Of a DNA stretch of 6,683 nucleotides, positions 1-4,950 are shown piece by piece. Source of the stretch: an uncultured Eubacteriales bacterium (GTDB lineage Bacteria; Bacillota; Clostridia; Christensenellales; QALW01); contig URYI01000111.1 in NCBI GenBank assembly GCA_900552055.1, positions 1-6,683 on the forward strand, read 5' to 3'. Position numbers and translations under genes: made by a program. The notes under the pieces were generated by a model. It ran no database searches, was not told the origin of the DNA, and saw only the letters and a list, made by a program, of their open reading frames with translations. Within the stretch, counting starts at the first letter, position 1. Each line of letters opens with the position of its first letter.

Positions 1-47
1 AACTTGCTGCTTTCTTTGAATCTCTCGCTGTACAAAATGTTTGACAA

Positions 48-73
48 ACCTACAATATAGTTGGTCTTTTTTT
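48..73 (+). terminator. Possible weak intrinsic terminator at left edge
   Basis: A short imperfect stem (48-53 with 60-65, one T-T mismatch, six-base AATATA loop) is followed by C and a run of seven T (67-73). This is the shape of a rho-independent terminator reading left to right. A plus-strand frame enters the window and ends at TGA 42-44 (visible residues LAAFFESLAVQNV), so the hairpin would sit just after its stop. The stem is short and AT-rich, and the frame is too short to identify, so both calls are weak. Confidence 0.3.
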
Positions 74-74
74 G

Positions 75-420
75 ATTGTTAAATAAAAAACGAGCAAATG
101 TATTTAAGTACATTTACCCATTAAATAATCAAGAGAAACATTATATAATTTAAATAATTTCATTAATTGAGTTATGATAGAATTTTTTTATACAATAGGT
201 TCTACAACATCTTGATAATAAGTAAGGTGCTTTGTTCTTTTACCATGAACATAATCGCTTTATAAACTGCATTTTCAAGTATGTCAGTAATGGAAGAATC
301 TCGCCAGTTAGTTATTCATAAAACTCTTTCCTCGTTTTAAAATATTAGATATAGTTTGGTAAGAGTTTCCCTTCTTTTAGGATGATTTCTATGTGCTTTC
401 AAGCTTTATGAGGGTTAGGA
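75..420. other. AT-rich stretch without an intact gene; decayed minus-strand fragments
   Basis: No intact gene is visible in about 350 bases. On the minus strand three short pieces read like protein. HIEIILKEGK begins at about 395. SYQTISNILKRGKSFMNN (364 down to a stop at 308-310) continues it in another frame, as if a one-base frameshift had occurred. WRDSSITDILENAVYKAI (303 downward, stop at 202-204) follows in a third register. The first two together resemble the start of a helix-turn-helix, as in many transposase or recombinase N-termini, but stops interrupt everything and no family can be named. A perfect 7-bp inverted repeat with a 6-base loop lies at 96-115. The best reading is the relic of a gene, possibly mobile, decaying downstream of the tRNA gene. 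Confidence 0.3.
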
Positions 421-422
421 AC

Positions 423-449
423 AAAAAAATCAATCCAAACGGATTGATT
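423..449 (-). terminator. Intrinsic terminator for tRNA-Gly
   Basis: Read on the minus strand, a perfect 9-bp stem (449-441 with 436-428) and a GTTT loop are followed directly by a T run (complement of A423-A429). This is the geometry of a rho-independent terminator. It lies 43 nt beyond the 3' end of the minus-strand tRNA gene, which makes it the natural end of that transcript. Confidence 0.7.
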
Positions 450-458
450 ATATGTTAA

Positions 459-480
459 GTTCAAACATAAAAGTTTGAAC
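459..480. repeat. Perfect 8-bp inverted repeat next to tRNA 3' end
   Basis: GTTCAAAC (459-466) and GTTTGAAC (473-480) are exact reverse complements separated by the six bases ATAAAA. In the tRNA-Gly transcript it would form a hairpin 11 nt after the CCA end and before the terminator stem. It may help 3'-end processing of the precursor or act as a second termination structure. No protein site is recognised. Confidence 0.5.
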
Positions 481-491
481 AGATTCGTCAC

Positions 492-565
492 TGGAGCGGG
501 TGATGGGAATCGAACCCACACAACCAGCTTGGAAGGCTGGGGCTCTACCATTGAGCTACACCCGC
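492..565 (-). tRNA. tRNA-Gly (anticodon TCC)
   Basis: The reverse complement folds into a complete 74-nt cloverleaf. The 7-bp acceptor stem is GCGGGTG/CACCCGC, the D arm is GCTC-AATGGTA-GAGC, and the anticodon arm is CCAGC-CTTCCAA-GCTGG with anticodon TCC (complement at 531-533). The variable loop is TTGT, and the T arm GTGGG-TTCGATT-CCCAT has one G-T pair. The discriminator is T, and the terminal CCA is encoded (492-494). TCC reads GGA and, by wobble, GGG glycine codons. The gene stands alone with its own promoter and terminator and is divergent from the radical SAM-cggR operon. Confidence 0.97.
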
Positions 566-584
566 ACTTTATTGAACATGTGGT

Positions 585-613
585 ATTATATTATACTTGA
601 GTTTGTTTGTCAA
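585..613 (-). promoter_or_regulatory. Consensus sigma-A promoter of tRNA-Gly
   Basis: On the minus strand a perfect TTGACA (608-613) is followed after exactly 17 nt by a perfect TATAAT (585-590). A second overlapping TATAAT (590-595) is only 12 nt away and so unlikely to be used. Start of transcription is expected near 578, giving a leader of about 12 nt before the mature tRNA. A full-consensus promoter fits a stable-RNA gene. Confidence 0.9.
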
Positions 614-655
614 TGATTTTTAAGGAGAAGAGCATTAAATTTTTTCTGCGGGCTT

Positions 656-684
656 TTGTATATTGCGGGCGGATGTGCTATAAT
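656..684 (+). promoter_or_regulatory. Extended -10 promoter for radical SAM-cggR operon
   Basis: TGC-TATAAT (676-684) is a perfect -10 box with the TGn extension. A poor -35 (TTGTAT, 656-661) lies 17 nt upstream, as is common when an extended -10 is present. Transcription would start near 691. It is divergent from the tRNA-Gly promoter, with about 43 nt between the two -35 boxes. It is the only good promoter seen ahead of the gene at 840, and probably also serves cggR. Confidence 0.65.
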
Positions 685-690
685 ATTTAT

Positions 691-839
691 GCTTCAAGCG
701 GGAATATGGCGTGCTGGGTTTAGCTGCGGTTTAAAAATTCATTAAAGCGCGGATGCGTCCGCTTCCTTTGCTTTGGGGCAGGATGGGCCATTGCGCTCAA
801 AGCTGATGGAAAATAAAAAAATGCGGGGTGAAAATTAAA
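691..839 (+). other. Long 5' leader of the radical SAM gene
   Basis: If transcription starts near 691 the untranslated leader is about 149 nt. It contains a small perfect hairpin (GCGGA 749-753, TCCGC 758-762, loop TGCG) with no T run after it, so it is not an obvious terminator. I do not recognise a riboswitch or T-box here. A 17-codon frame at 753-806 has no ribosome binding site and is not called. The Shine-Dalgarno for the gene is GGGGTGA at 825-831. Confidence 0.35.
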
Positions 840-1715
840 ATGGAAGGGTGCAGGCTTTGCCCGCGGGAATGCGGAGCGGCGCGTTCTAAGGGCGCGGGTT
901 TCTGCGGGGCGGGGGAAAAGCTGCGGGCTGCCAGAATTGCGCCGCATTTTTGGGAGGAGCCCATTATAAGCGGCACTAGGGGAACGGGCGCTGTATTTTT
1001 CAGCGGGTGCTCCCTTAAATGCGTGTTCTGCCAGAATTATTCCCTCAGCCATAAGAGTCTGGGCAGGGAAATGGCGGACGACAGTTTTATAAATGCGCTT
1101 CAGCGTCTGAAAGAGCAGGGAGTGCATAATTTCAGCCTGGTCAATCCTACTCATTATTCTGCGGTTCTGGCCCGCATATTTAATAAATGGCCTGCCGGCA
1201 TCCCTGTTATATATAATTCGGGAGGCTTTGATAATTTAGAGAGCTTGCAGGCGGCAGAGGCCTATGCGGACGTGTATCTGCCTGATTTTAAGCTTATGGA
1301 TGAGTCGCGGTGCGGGCGGTACCTTGGGTTTGAGGGATACGCCATGTATGCCAAAAGGGCTGTAAAGGAAATGCTGAGACAGAGGCCGGAGCCTGTCTAT
1401 GATGAAAACGGGCTGATAATATCCGGGGTTATTATAAGGCACCTGGTGCTGCCCTGCAACGTGGACCAGAGCAAAAAAATAATAGACTGGCTTTGGGACA
1501 ATGTCCCGCGCCAGACCCCCATAAGCATTATGAGCCAGTATTTTCCGGCGGGCAGGGCAAAGGACTATCCCGAAATAAACAGGTGCCTTACTGTAAGGGA
1601 ATATGAGGCCGTTGTGGATTACTTTTTATCCAAGGGCTTTATTAACGGATATATACAGGAATTATCCTCCCAAAGCCCTGAATATGTGCCTGAATTTGAT
1701 TTTACCGGGATGTGA
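840..1715 (+). CDS. Radical SAM protein, PflX/COG1313 type (PflA-like)
   Basis: This is a 291-residue cytoplasmic iron-sulfur protein of the family usually labelled 'putative pyruvate formate-lyase activating enzyme'. The true substrate of the family is not established. The N-terminus has a four-cysteine cluster (C4, C7, C11, C22) typical of these proteins. The radical SAM triad CxxxCxxC is C57, C61, C64 in SGCSLKCVFCQN, and binds the 4Fe-4S cluster that cleaves S-adenosylmethionine. Further family motifs are NSGGFD (126-131), YLPDFKLMD (146-154), RHLVLPC (200-206, where I recall G as the more usual last residue) and SIMSQYFPAG (229-238). Length is normal and the gene is intact. ATG 840 is chosen because GGGGTGA (825-831) is correctly spaced before it; an in-frame GTG at 828 would add four residues but lacks a ribosome binding site. 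The stop overlaps the ribosome binding site of cggR, so the two are likely co-transcribed and perhaps translationally coupled. No pyruvate formate-lyase gene is in the window, so a PflA role cannot be inferred. Confidence 0.88.
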   Translation: MEGCRLCPRECGAARSKGAGFCGAGEKLRAARIAPHFWEEPIISGTRGTGAVFFSGCSLKCVFCQNYSLSHKSLGREMADDSFINALQRLKEQGVHNFSLVNPTHYSAVLARIFNKWPAGIPVIYNSGGFDNLESLQAAEAYADVYLPDFKLMDESRCGRYLGFEGYAMYAKRAVKEMLRQRPEPVYDENGLIISGVIIRHLVLPCNVDQSKKIIDWLWDNVPRQTPISIMSQYFPAGRAKDYPEINRCLTVREYEAVVDYFLSKGFINGYIQELSSQSPEYVPEFDFTGM

Positions 1716-1725
1716 GGTAATGTAA

Positions 1726-2748
1726 ATGGACAGAATCATAAATTTCATGAACGAGCTTTCGCCCGACGCCATGAGCCTTTTGGAGAGGAGATATAATACG
1801 CTCAGGAGCCTGAGCTATATTCAGCCGGCCGGCCGGCGGCAGTTAGCCGAATATACCAATATGACCGAGAGGGAAGCGCGCAGCGAAACAGATCAGCTTA
1901 AGAAGCAGGGGCTTATACAGTCGGACGCCTGCGGCATGCGGCTTACGCCTGAAGGCATGAAAGTGCTCCTGGAGCTTTATGAGGCGGTCAGCGCTATTTC
2001 GGACAAGCGGGAGATGGAACTGACGCTGGCCAGCGCTTTGAATATTAAGGACGTCTCTATAGTTTCAGGGGACGCTGACCAGAAAAATATGGTATACAGG
2101 GATATGGGGGCCAGGGCGGCTAAATGCTTCCAGAAATATGCTGCGGATATTTCTTCGGCGGCGGTAACGGGGCACAAGACTGTGGAATATATGACCAATT
2201 CAAGGTTCATATCGGGCCGCCACGTTGATTTGACAATATACCCTATAAGGACTGCGCAGCTTAACAGCGAGGACGACAACGCCAACAGCAACTGCGCGCG
2301 CCTTGCGCGCAAGATGGGAGCTAAATTCCATCTGCTCCATCTTGGGGAGGATTTAACCATTAATGAAATTGAAAAGAGGTACCAGACCCGCGGCGTAAAG
2401 GAAGCGGTTGCGGGAGCTATGGGTGCGGACGTCATTATATCGGGCGTCAATTCCCTTAACGGCAGCCCGGTTTTTAATTCCATGAGCGTCCGCGCGAGGG
2501 AATCCCTGATTCAGGAGGACGCCTGCTGTGAATTATTGGGTAATTTTCTTAAAAAGGACGGCAAACAGATAAATAACCCGCCCATATATTCTACGGCGGT
2601 TGAGGAACTGGGCGCGGCTAAGGTGTTTATGCTTATAGCCGGAGGGACTTCTTCGGTTGACGCAGTCTTAGCGCTGGCATGCCGTCTGAAAAACATGCAT
2701 TTAATTACTGACGAGACTACTGCCGGCACTCTGATAAGGAGCAAATAA
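1726..2748 (+). CDS. cggR: Central glycolytic genes regulator CggR (SorC/DeoR family)
   Basis: This is a 340-residue DNA-binding repressor, the normal length for CggR. In Bacillus subtilis, CggR represses the glycolytic gapA operon and is released by fructose-1,6-bisphosphate. The N-terminal winged helix lies at about residues 20-80: ERRYNTLRSLSYIQPAGRRQLAEY leads into the recognition region TEREARSETDQLKKQGLI, then MRLTPEGMKVL. The rest is the SorC sugar-phosphate-binding domain, including MGARAA (127-132), RYQTRGVKEAV (218-228) and IAGGTSSVDAV (304-314), with LITDETTA near the C-terminus. Two effector-site segments differ from what I recall of B. subtilis CggR: TGGTT is replaced by TGHKT (148-152), and the lysine expected after the late AGG motif is absent (AGGTSS). 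Effector specificity may therefore differ. The start ATG has GAGGT seven bases upstream, overlapping the previous stop. Position next to pgk-tpiA-gpmI supports the assignment; the usual gapA neighbour is missing. Confidence 0.9.
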   Translation: MDRIINFMNELSPDAMSLLERRYNTLRSLSYIQPAGRRQLAEYTNMTEREARSETDQLKKQGLIQSDACGMRLTPEGMKVLLELYEAVSAISDKREMELTLASALNIKDVSIVSGDADQKNMVYRDMGARAAKCFQKYAADISSAAVTGHKTVEYMTNSRFISGRHVDLTIYPIRTAQLNSEDDNANSNCARLARKMGAKFHLLHLGEDLTINEIEKRYQTRGVKEAVAGAMGADVIISGVNSLNGSPVFNSMSVRARESLIQEDACCELLGNFLKKDGKQINNPPIYSTAVEELGAAKVFMLIAGGTSSVDAVLALACRLKNMHLITDETTAGTLIRSK

Positions 2749-2755
2749 AAATTTT

Positions 2756-2773
2756 TTGTTAAATTATTAACAT
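2756..2773. promoter_or_regulatory. Candidate Rex (NADH/NAD+ repressor) operator
   Basis: TTGTTAA-ATTA-TTAACAT contains a perfect 6-bp inverted repeat around a 4-base centre. It matches 13 of the 14 fixed positions of TTGTTAAnnnnTTAACAA, the site reported for the redox repressor Rex in clostridia. Rex is known in several Firmicutes to control glycolytic and fermentation genes and to leave DNA when NADH is high. The site lies 8 nt after cggR and 38 nt upstream of the -35 box of the pgk promoter, which is further upstream than a simple blocking repressor would sit. The rex gene itself is not in the window, so this is a motif match only. Confidence 0.55.
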
Positions 2774-2784
2774 TTACCGTCTAA

Positions 2785-2802
2785 AAGGGGCTTATAAGGG
2801 GC
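2785..2802 (+). repeat. Phased direct repeat AAGGGGC, possible regulator site
   Basis: AAGGGGC occurs at 2785-2791 and again at 2796-2802, a period of 11 nt, which puts both copies on the same face of the helix. The repeat ends 9 nt before the -35 box of the pgk promoter. B. subtilis CggR binds tandem direct-repeat half-sites, so this could be the CggR operator here. The sequence does not match the B. subtilis operator closely, and the position upstream of the promoter is unlike it. Treat as a candidate. Confidence 0.35.
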
Positions 2803-2811
2803 AATATTTGG

Positions 2812-2840
2812 TTGACTGATTATTTAGGATATTATATTAT
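2812..2840 (+). promoter_or_regulatory. Sigma-A promoter for pgk-tpiA-gpmI
   Basis: TTGACT (2812-2817) and TATTAT (2835-2840) each match the consensus at five of six positions and are separated by the ideal 17 nt. Transcription would begin near 2847, giving a leader of about 44 nt with Shine-Dalgarno GAGGGGTG at 2875-2882. It provides expression of the glycolytic genes independent of the promoter ahead of the radical SAM gene. Confidence 0.8.
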
Positions 2841-2890
2841 TGTGTAAGGCTGTAGGAACGGCTAATTTTAAAGTGAGGGGTGCTATTTAA

Positions 2891-4078
2891 ATGAATAAGA
2901 AGACCATAGAGGATATAGACGTATCGGGCAAAAAGGTTCTGGTCCGGGTGGATTTTAACGTGCCGCTGGACGAAAACGGCAATATAACGGACGAAACCCG
3001 TATTAAAGCGGCGCTGCCCACCATAAAATATCTGCTGGAGCATAATGCCGCAGTGATTCTCTGCTCCCATCTGGGCAGGCCTAAGGGCGAATTTAATATG
3101 AAATACTCACTGGCCCCGGTAGCCAAGCGCTTAAAGGAGATATTCGGTGAGGACAAGGTGGTTTTCGCTTCAGATGTCATCGGTGAAAGCGCTAAAAAGG
3201 CAGTAAGCGAGCTTAAGCCGGGCAATATCGTTCTGCTGGAGAATCTGCGCTTCCATAAGGAAGAGGAAAAGAACGATCCTGATTTCGCCAAGGCGCTGGC
3301 CAGCTACGCTGACATATATGTAAACGACGCTTTCGGAACGGCGCACAGGGCGCATGCTTCTACGGCCGGTGTAGCCGACTATCTGCCTGCTGTAGCGGGC
3401 TTCCTTATCGGCAAGGAATTAAGCATAATGGGTAAGGCGCTGGACAATCCCGAACGGCCTTTTGTGGCCATACTGGGCGGCCGTAAGGTTTCGGATAAAA
3501 TAGGAGTTATAAATAATCTGCTTGAAAAGGTGGATACCCTTATTATCGGCGGCGCCATGAGCTATACCTTCTTTAAGGCTATGGGTCTGAATATAGGGAA
3601 CAGCCTCGTGGAAGAGGATAAATTGGAACTGGCCAAGCAGCTTCTGGCCAAGGCGGAGGCTAAGGGCATAAAAATGCTGCTGCCTGTAGACTGCGTGCTG
3701 GCTGATGATTTTAACGCTGACGCAAAAATGCTGACGGTAGATTACGATAAGATTCCAGACGGCTGGGAGGGTATGGATATAGGCCCCAAGACCCGCGAGC
3801 TTTATGCGCAGGCCATTAAGCCTGCCAAGACGGTTATATGGAACGGGCCTATGGGAGTATTTGAATTCCCGCGCTTTGCCGAGGGAACCAAGGCCGTGGC
3901 TAAAGCGCTGAGCGAATGCACTGGCACTACCATAATAGGCGGCGGAGATTCAGCCGCGGCGGTTGAGCAGCTGGGATTTGCTGATAAGATAACCCATATT
4001 TCCACGGGCGGCGGCGCGTCCCTTGAATTTTTAGAGGGCCTGGAGCTTCCGGGTGTAGCGGCGCTCAACGATAAATAA
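2891..4078 (+). CDS. pgk: Phosphoglycerate kinase
   Basis: This enzyme transfers phosphate from 1,3-bisphosphoglycerate to ADP, making ATP and 3-phosphoglycerate; it is a cytoplasmic glycolytic enzyme acting as a monomer. The 395-residue length is typical of bacteria. In order: VRVDFNVP (18-25; D21, N23 bind substrate), R37, SHLGRPKG (59-66), ENLRFHKEE (117-125), [13 protein letters not shown] (145-157), the nucleotide-site lysine K199 in [23 protein letters not shown] (220-230), [17 protein letters not shown] (317-333) and the phosphate-binding GGGDS (350-354), then [13 protein letters not shown] near the C-terminus. One departure from the common signature is R198 in GGRKV, where most relatives have alanine (GGAKV). 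The gene has its own promoter, is first of three glycolytic genes, and is separated from tpiA by a 102-nt gap with two hairpins. Confidence 0.98.
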   Translation: MNKKTIEDIDVSGKKVLVRVDFNVPLDENGNITDETRIKAALPTIKYLLEHNAAVILCSHLGRPKGEFNMKYSLAPVAKRLKEIFGEDKVVFASDVIGESAKKAVSELKPGNIVLLENLRFHKEEEKNDPDFAKALASYADIYVNDAFGTAHRAHASTAGVADYLPAVAGFLIGKELSIMGKALDNPERPFVAILGGRKVSDKIGVINNLLEKVDTLIIGGAMSYTFFKAMGLNIGNSLVEEDKLELAKQLLAKAEAKGIKMLLPVDCVLADDFNADAKMLTVDYDKIPDGWEGMDIGPKTRELYAQAIKPAKTVIWNGPMGVFEFPRFAEGTKAVAKALSECTGTTIIGGGDSAAAVEQLGFADKITHISTGGGASLEFLEGLELPGVAALNDK

Positions 4079-4087
4079 TAATTTTCG

Positions 4088-4120
4088 GGGGCGCGGGGAG
4101 ATTCTCCGGCCCCTGTTTTA
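4088..4120 (+). terminator. GC-rich hairpin with short T tract after pgk (partial terminator?)
   Basis: GGGGC (4088-4092) pairs with GCCCC (4109-4113), and inside it GGAG (4097-4100) pairs with CTCC (4104-4107) around an ATT loop, leaving a small asymmetric internal loop. TGTTTTA follows at once. This resembles an intrinsic terminator with a poor T tract. Since no convincing promoter is seen before tpiA, it more likely reduces than stops read-through, or protects the pgk 3' end after RNA cleavage. Confidence 0.45.
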
Positions 4121-4121
4121 A

Positions 4122-4147
4122 GCGCTCCGGTCTTATCGCCGGGGCGC
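4122..4147 (+). repeat. Strong 9-bp hairpin ahead of tpiA
   Basis: GCGCTCCGG (4122-4130) and CCGGGGCGC (4139-4147) form nine continuous pairs (one G-T) around the 8-nt loop TCTTATCG. No T run follows, so it is not a terminator. It ends about 20 nt before the tpiA ribosome binding site and sits one base after the preceding hairpin structure. It may be an RNA-stability or processing element that sets pgk:tpiA ratios. Confidence 0.5.
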
Positions 4148-4166
4148 AATATGCATATTACGTCAG

Positions 4167-4172
4167 AGAGGA
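4167..4172 (+). promoter_or_regulatory. Ribosome binding site fixing the tpiA start
   Basis: AGAGGA lies eight bases before ATG 4181. The in-frame upstream ATG at 4151 has no such motif, and only the GC hairpin arm precedes it. The internal ATG also gives the N-terminus [13 protein letters not shown] that is normal for the family. Confidence 0.85.
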
Positions 4173-4180
4173 AGATTTAT

Positions 4181-4927
4181 ATGAGAAAACCAATTATAGC
4201 AGGGAACTGGAAGATGAATAAAACCCCTAAGGAGGCCGTTGAGCTTATTAATCAGCTCAAGCCCCTGGTGGCGCAGGCCAAATGCGACGTGGTTGTGTGC
4301 CCGCCTGCCGTTTGTCTGGCCGCTGCTTCTGAAGCGCTCAAGGGCAGCAATATAAAATTAGGAGCTCAGAATGTGCATTGGGCGCGTTCAGGAGCCTTTA
4401 CGGGCGAGATTTCTGCGGACATGCTTAAGGAACTGGACGTTGAGTATGTAATAATCGGACACAGCGAGCGCCGGGAATATTTTGGCGAAACGGACGAAGG
4501 AGTAAATAAGCGGGCGCTTTTCGCGCTTTCCAACGGATTAATTCCGATAATCTGCGTAGGCGAGAGCCTTGAACAGAGGGAACAGGGCATAACTGACCAA
4601 GTAGTGTCCAAGCAGGTCAAAGCGGCCTTAAATGGTTTTACGCCTGAAAATGCAGAGGATACAGTTATAGCTTACGAGCCCATCTGGGCCATCGGCACAG
4701 GCAAAACGGCTACCAGCGAGCAGGCCAATGAGGTTATAAAGCAGATACGCGGCGTAGTAAAAGAGCTTTTCGGTGAGGCTACTGCCGAGAAGATACGCAT
4801 ACAGTACGGCGGCAGCATGAACCCCAAGAATGCTTCCGAGCTTATGAGCATGTCTGATATAGACGGGGGGCTTATTGGCGGTGCCAGCTTAAAGGCTGAG
4901 GATTTTGCCGCTGTGGTAAATTACTGA
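4181..4927 (+). CDS. tpiA: Triosephosphate isomerase
   Basis: This enzyme interconverts dihydroxyacetone phosphate and glyceraldehyde-3-phosphate as a cytoplasmic homodimeric TIM barrel. From ATG 4181 the protein has 248 residues, the usual bacterial length. All catalytic residues are visible: N9 and K11 in AGNWKMN, H94 in [13 protein letters not shown], and E166 in [13 protein letters not shown], whose GIGTGK-like segment is the loop that closes over substrate. The phosphate-binding [14 protein letters not shown] (209-222) and [14 protein letters not shown] (229-242) complete the barrel. An upstream ATG at 4151 would add ten residues ([10 protein letters not shown]) without a ribosome binding site and is rejected. 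It lies between pgk and gpmI, with 23 nt to the latter's ATG, as in the conserved Firmicutes glycolytic operon. Confidence 0.98.
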   Translation: MRKPIIAGNWKMNKTPKEAVELINQLKPLVAQAKCDVVVCPPAVCLAAASEALKGSNIKLGAQNVHWARSGAFTGEISADMLKELDVEYVIIGHSERREYFGETDEGVNKRALFALSNGLIPIICVGESLEQREQGITDQVVSKQVKAALNGFTPENAEDTVIAYEPIWAIGTGKTATSEQANEVIKQIRGVVKELFGEATAEKIRIQYGGSMNPKNASELMSMSDIDGGLIGGASLKAEDFAAVVNY

Positions 4928-4930
4928 TTT

Positions 4931-4938
4931 GGAAAGGA
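4931..4938 (+). promoter_or_regulatory. Ribosome binding site of gpmI (start ambiguous)
   Basis: GGAAAGGA precedes two possible in-frame starts: TTG 4945 at six bases, and ATG 4951 at twelve. The spacing alone favours TTG slightly; codon preference and the family N-terminus (xKKLTALIIMDGFG) favour ATG. The difference is two residues. Confidence 0.6.
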
Positions 4939-4950
4939 ATTATTTTGCAT

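Noticed and set aside
41..61. TTGACA and TATAGT as a promoter at the left edge
   Set aside because: The boxes are only 9 nt apart, too close for sigma-A.
1..480. Duplicate of the tRNA-Gly 3' end as an attachment site
   Set aside because: I looked for a second copy of the T-arm/acceptor sequence in the AT-rich flank and saw none within the window.
753..806. Possible 17-codon leader peptide before the radical SAM gene
   Set aside because: There is no ribosome binding site before its ATG, it overlaps the leader hairpin, and its composition shows no attenuator-like codon runs.
828..839. GTG start for the radical SAM gene
   Set aside because: No Shine-Dalgarno precedes it, whereas GGGGTGA is well placed for ATG 840.
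720..1154. Open 144-codon frame on the minus strand opposite the start of the radical SAM gene
   Set aside because: It overlaps a gene with clear catalytic motifs, has no recognisable domain, and is basic and proline-rich in the manner of an antisense shadow of GC-rich coding sequence.
2292..2311. GCGCGC...GCGCGC inverted repeat inside cggR
   Set aside because: It arises from alternating Ala/Arg codons in a well-kept coding region and has no other supporting signal.
2740..2760. T run just after the cggR stop as a terminator
   Set aside because: No stable stem precedes the T run, and the bases form part of the Rex-like palindrome.
4151..4180. Upstream ATG giving a ten-residue N-terminal extension of triosephosphate isomerase
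   Set aside because: It has no ribosome binding site; ATG 4181 has AGAGGA eight bases upstream and gives the standard N-terminus.
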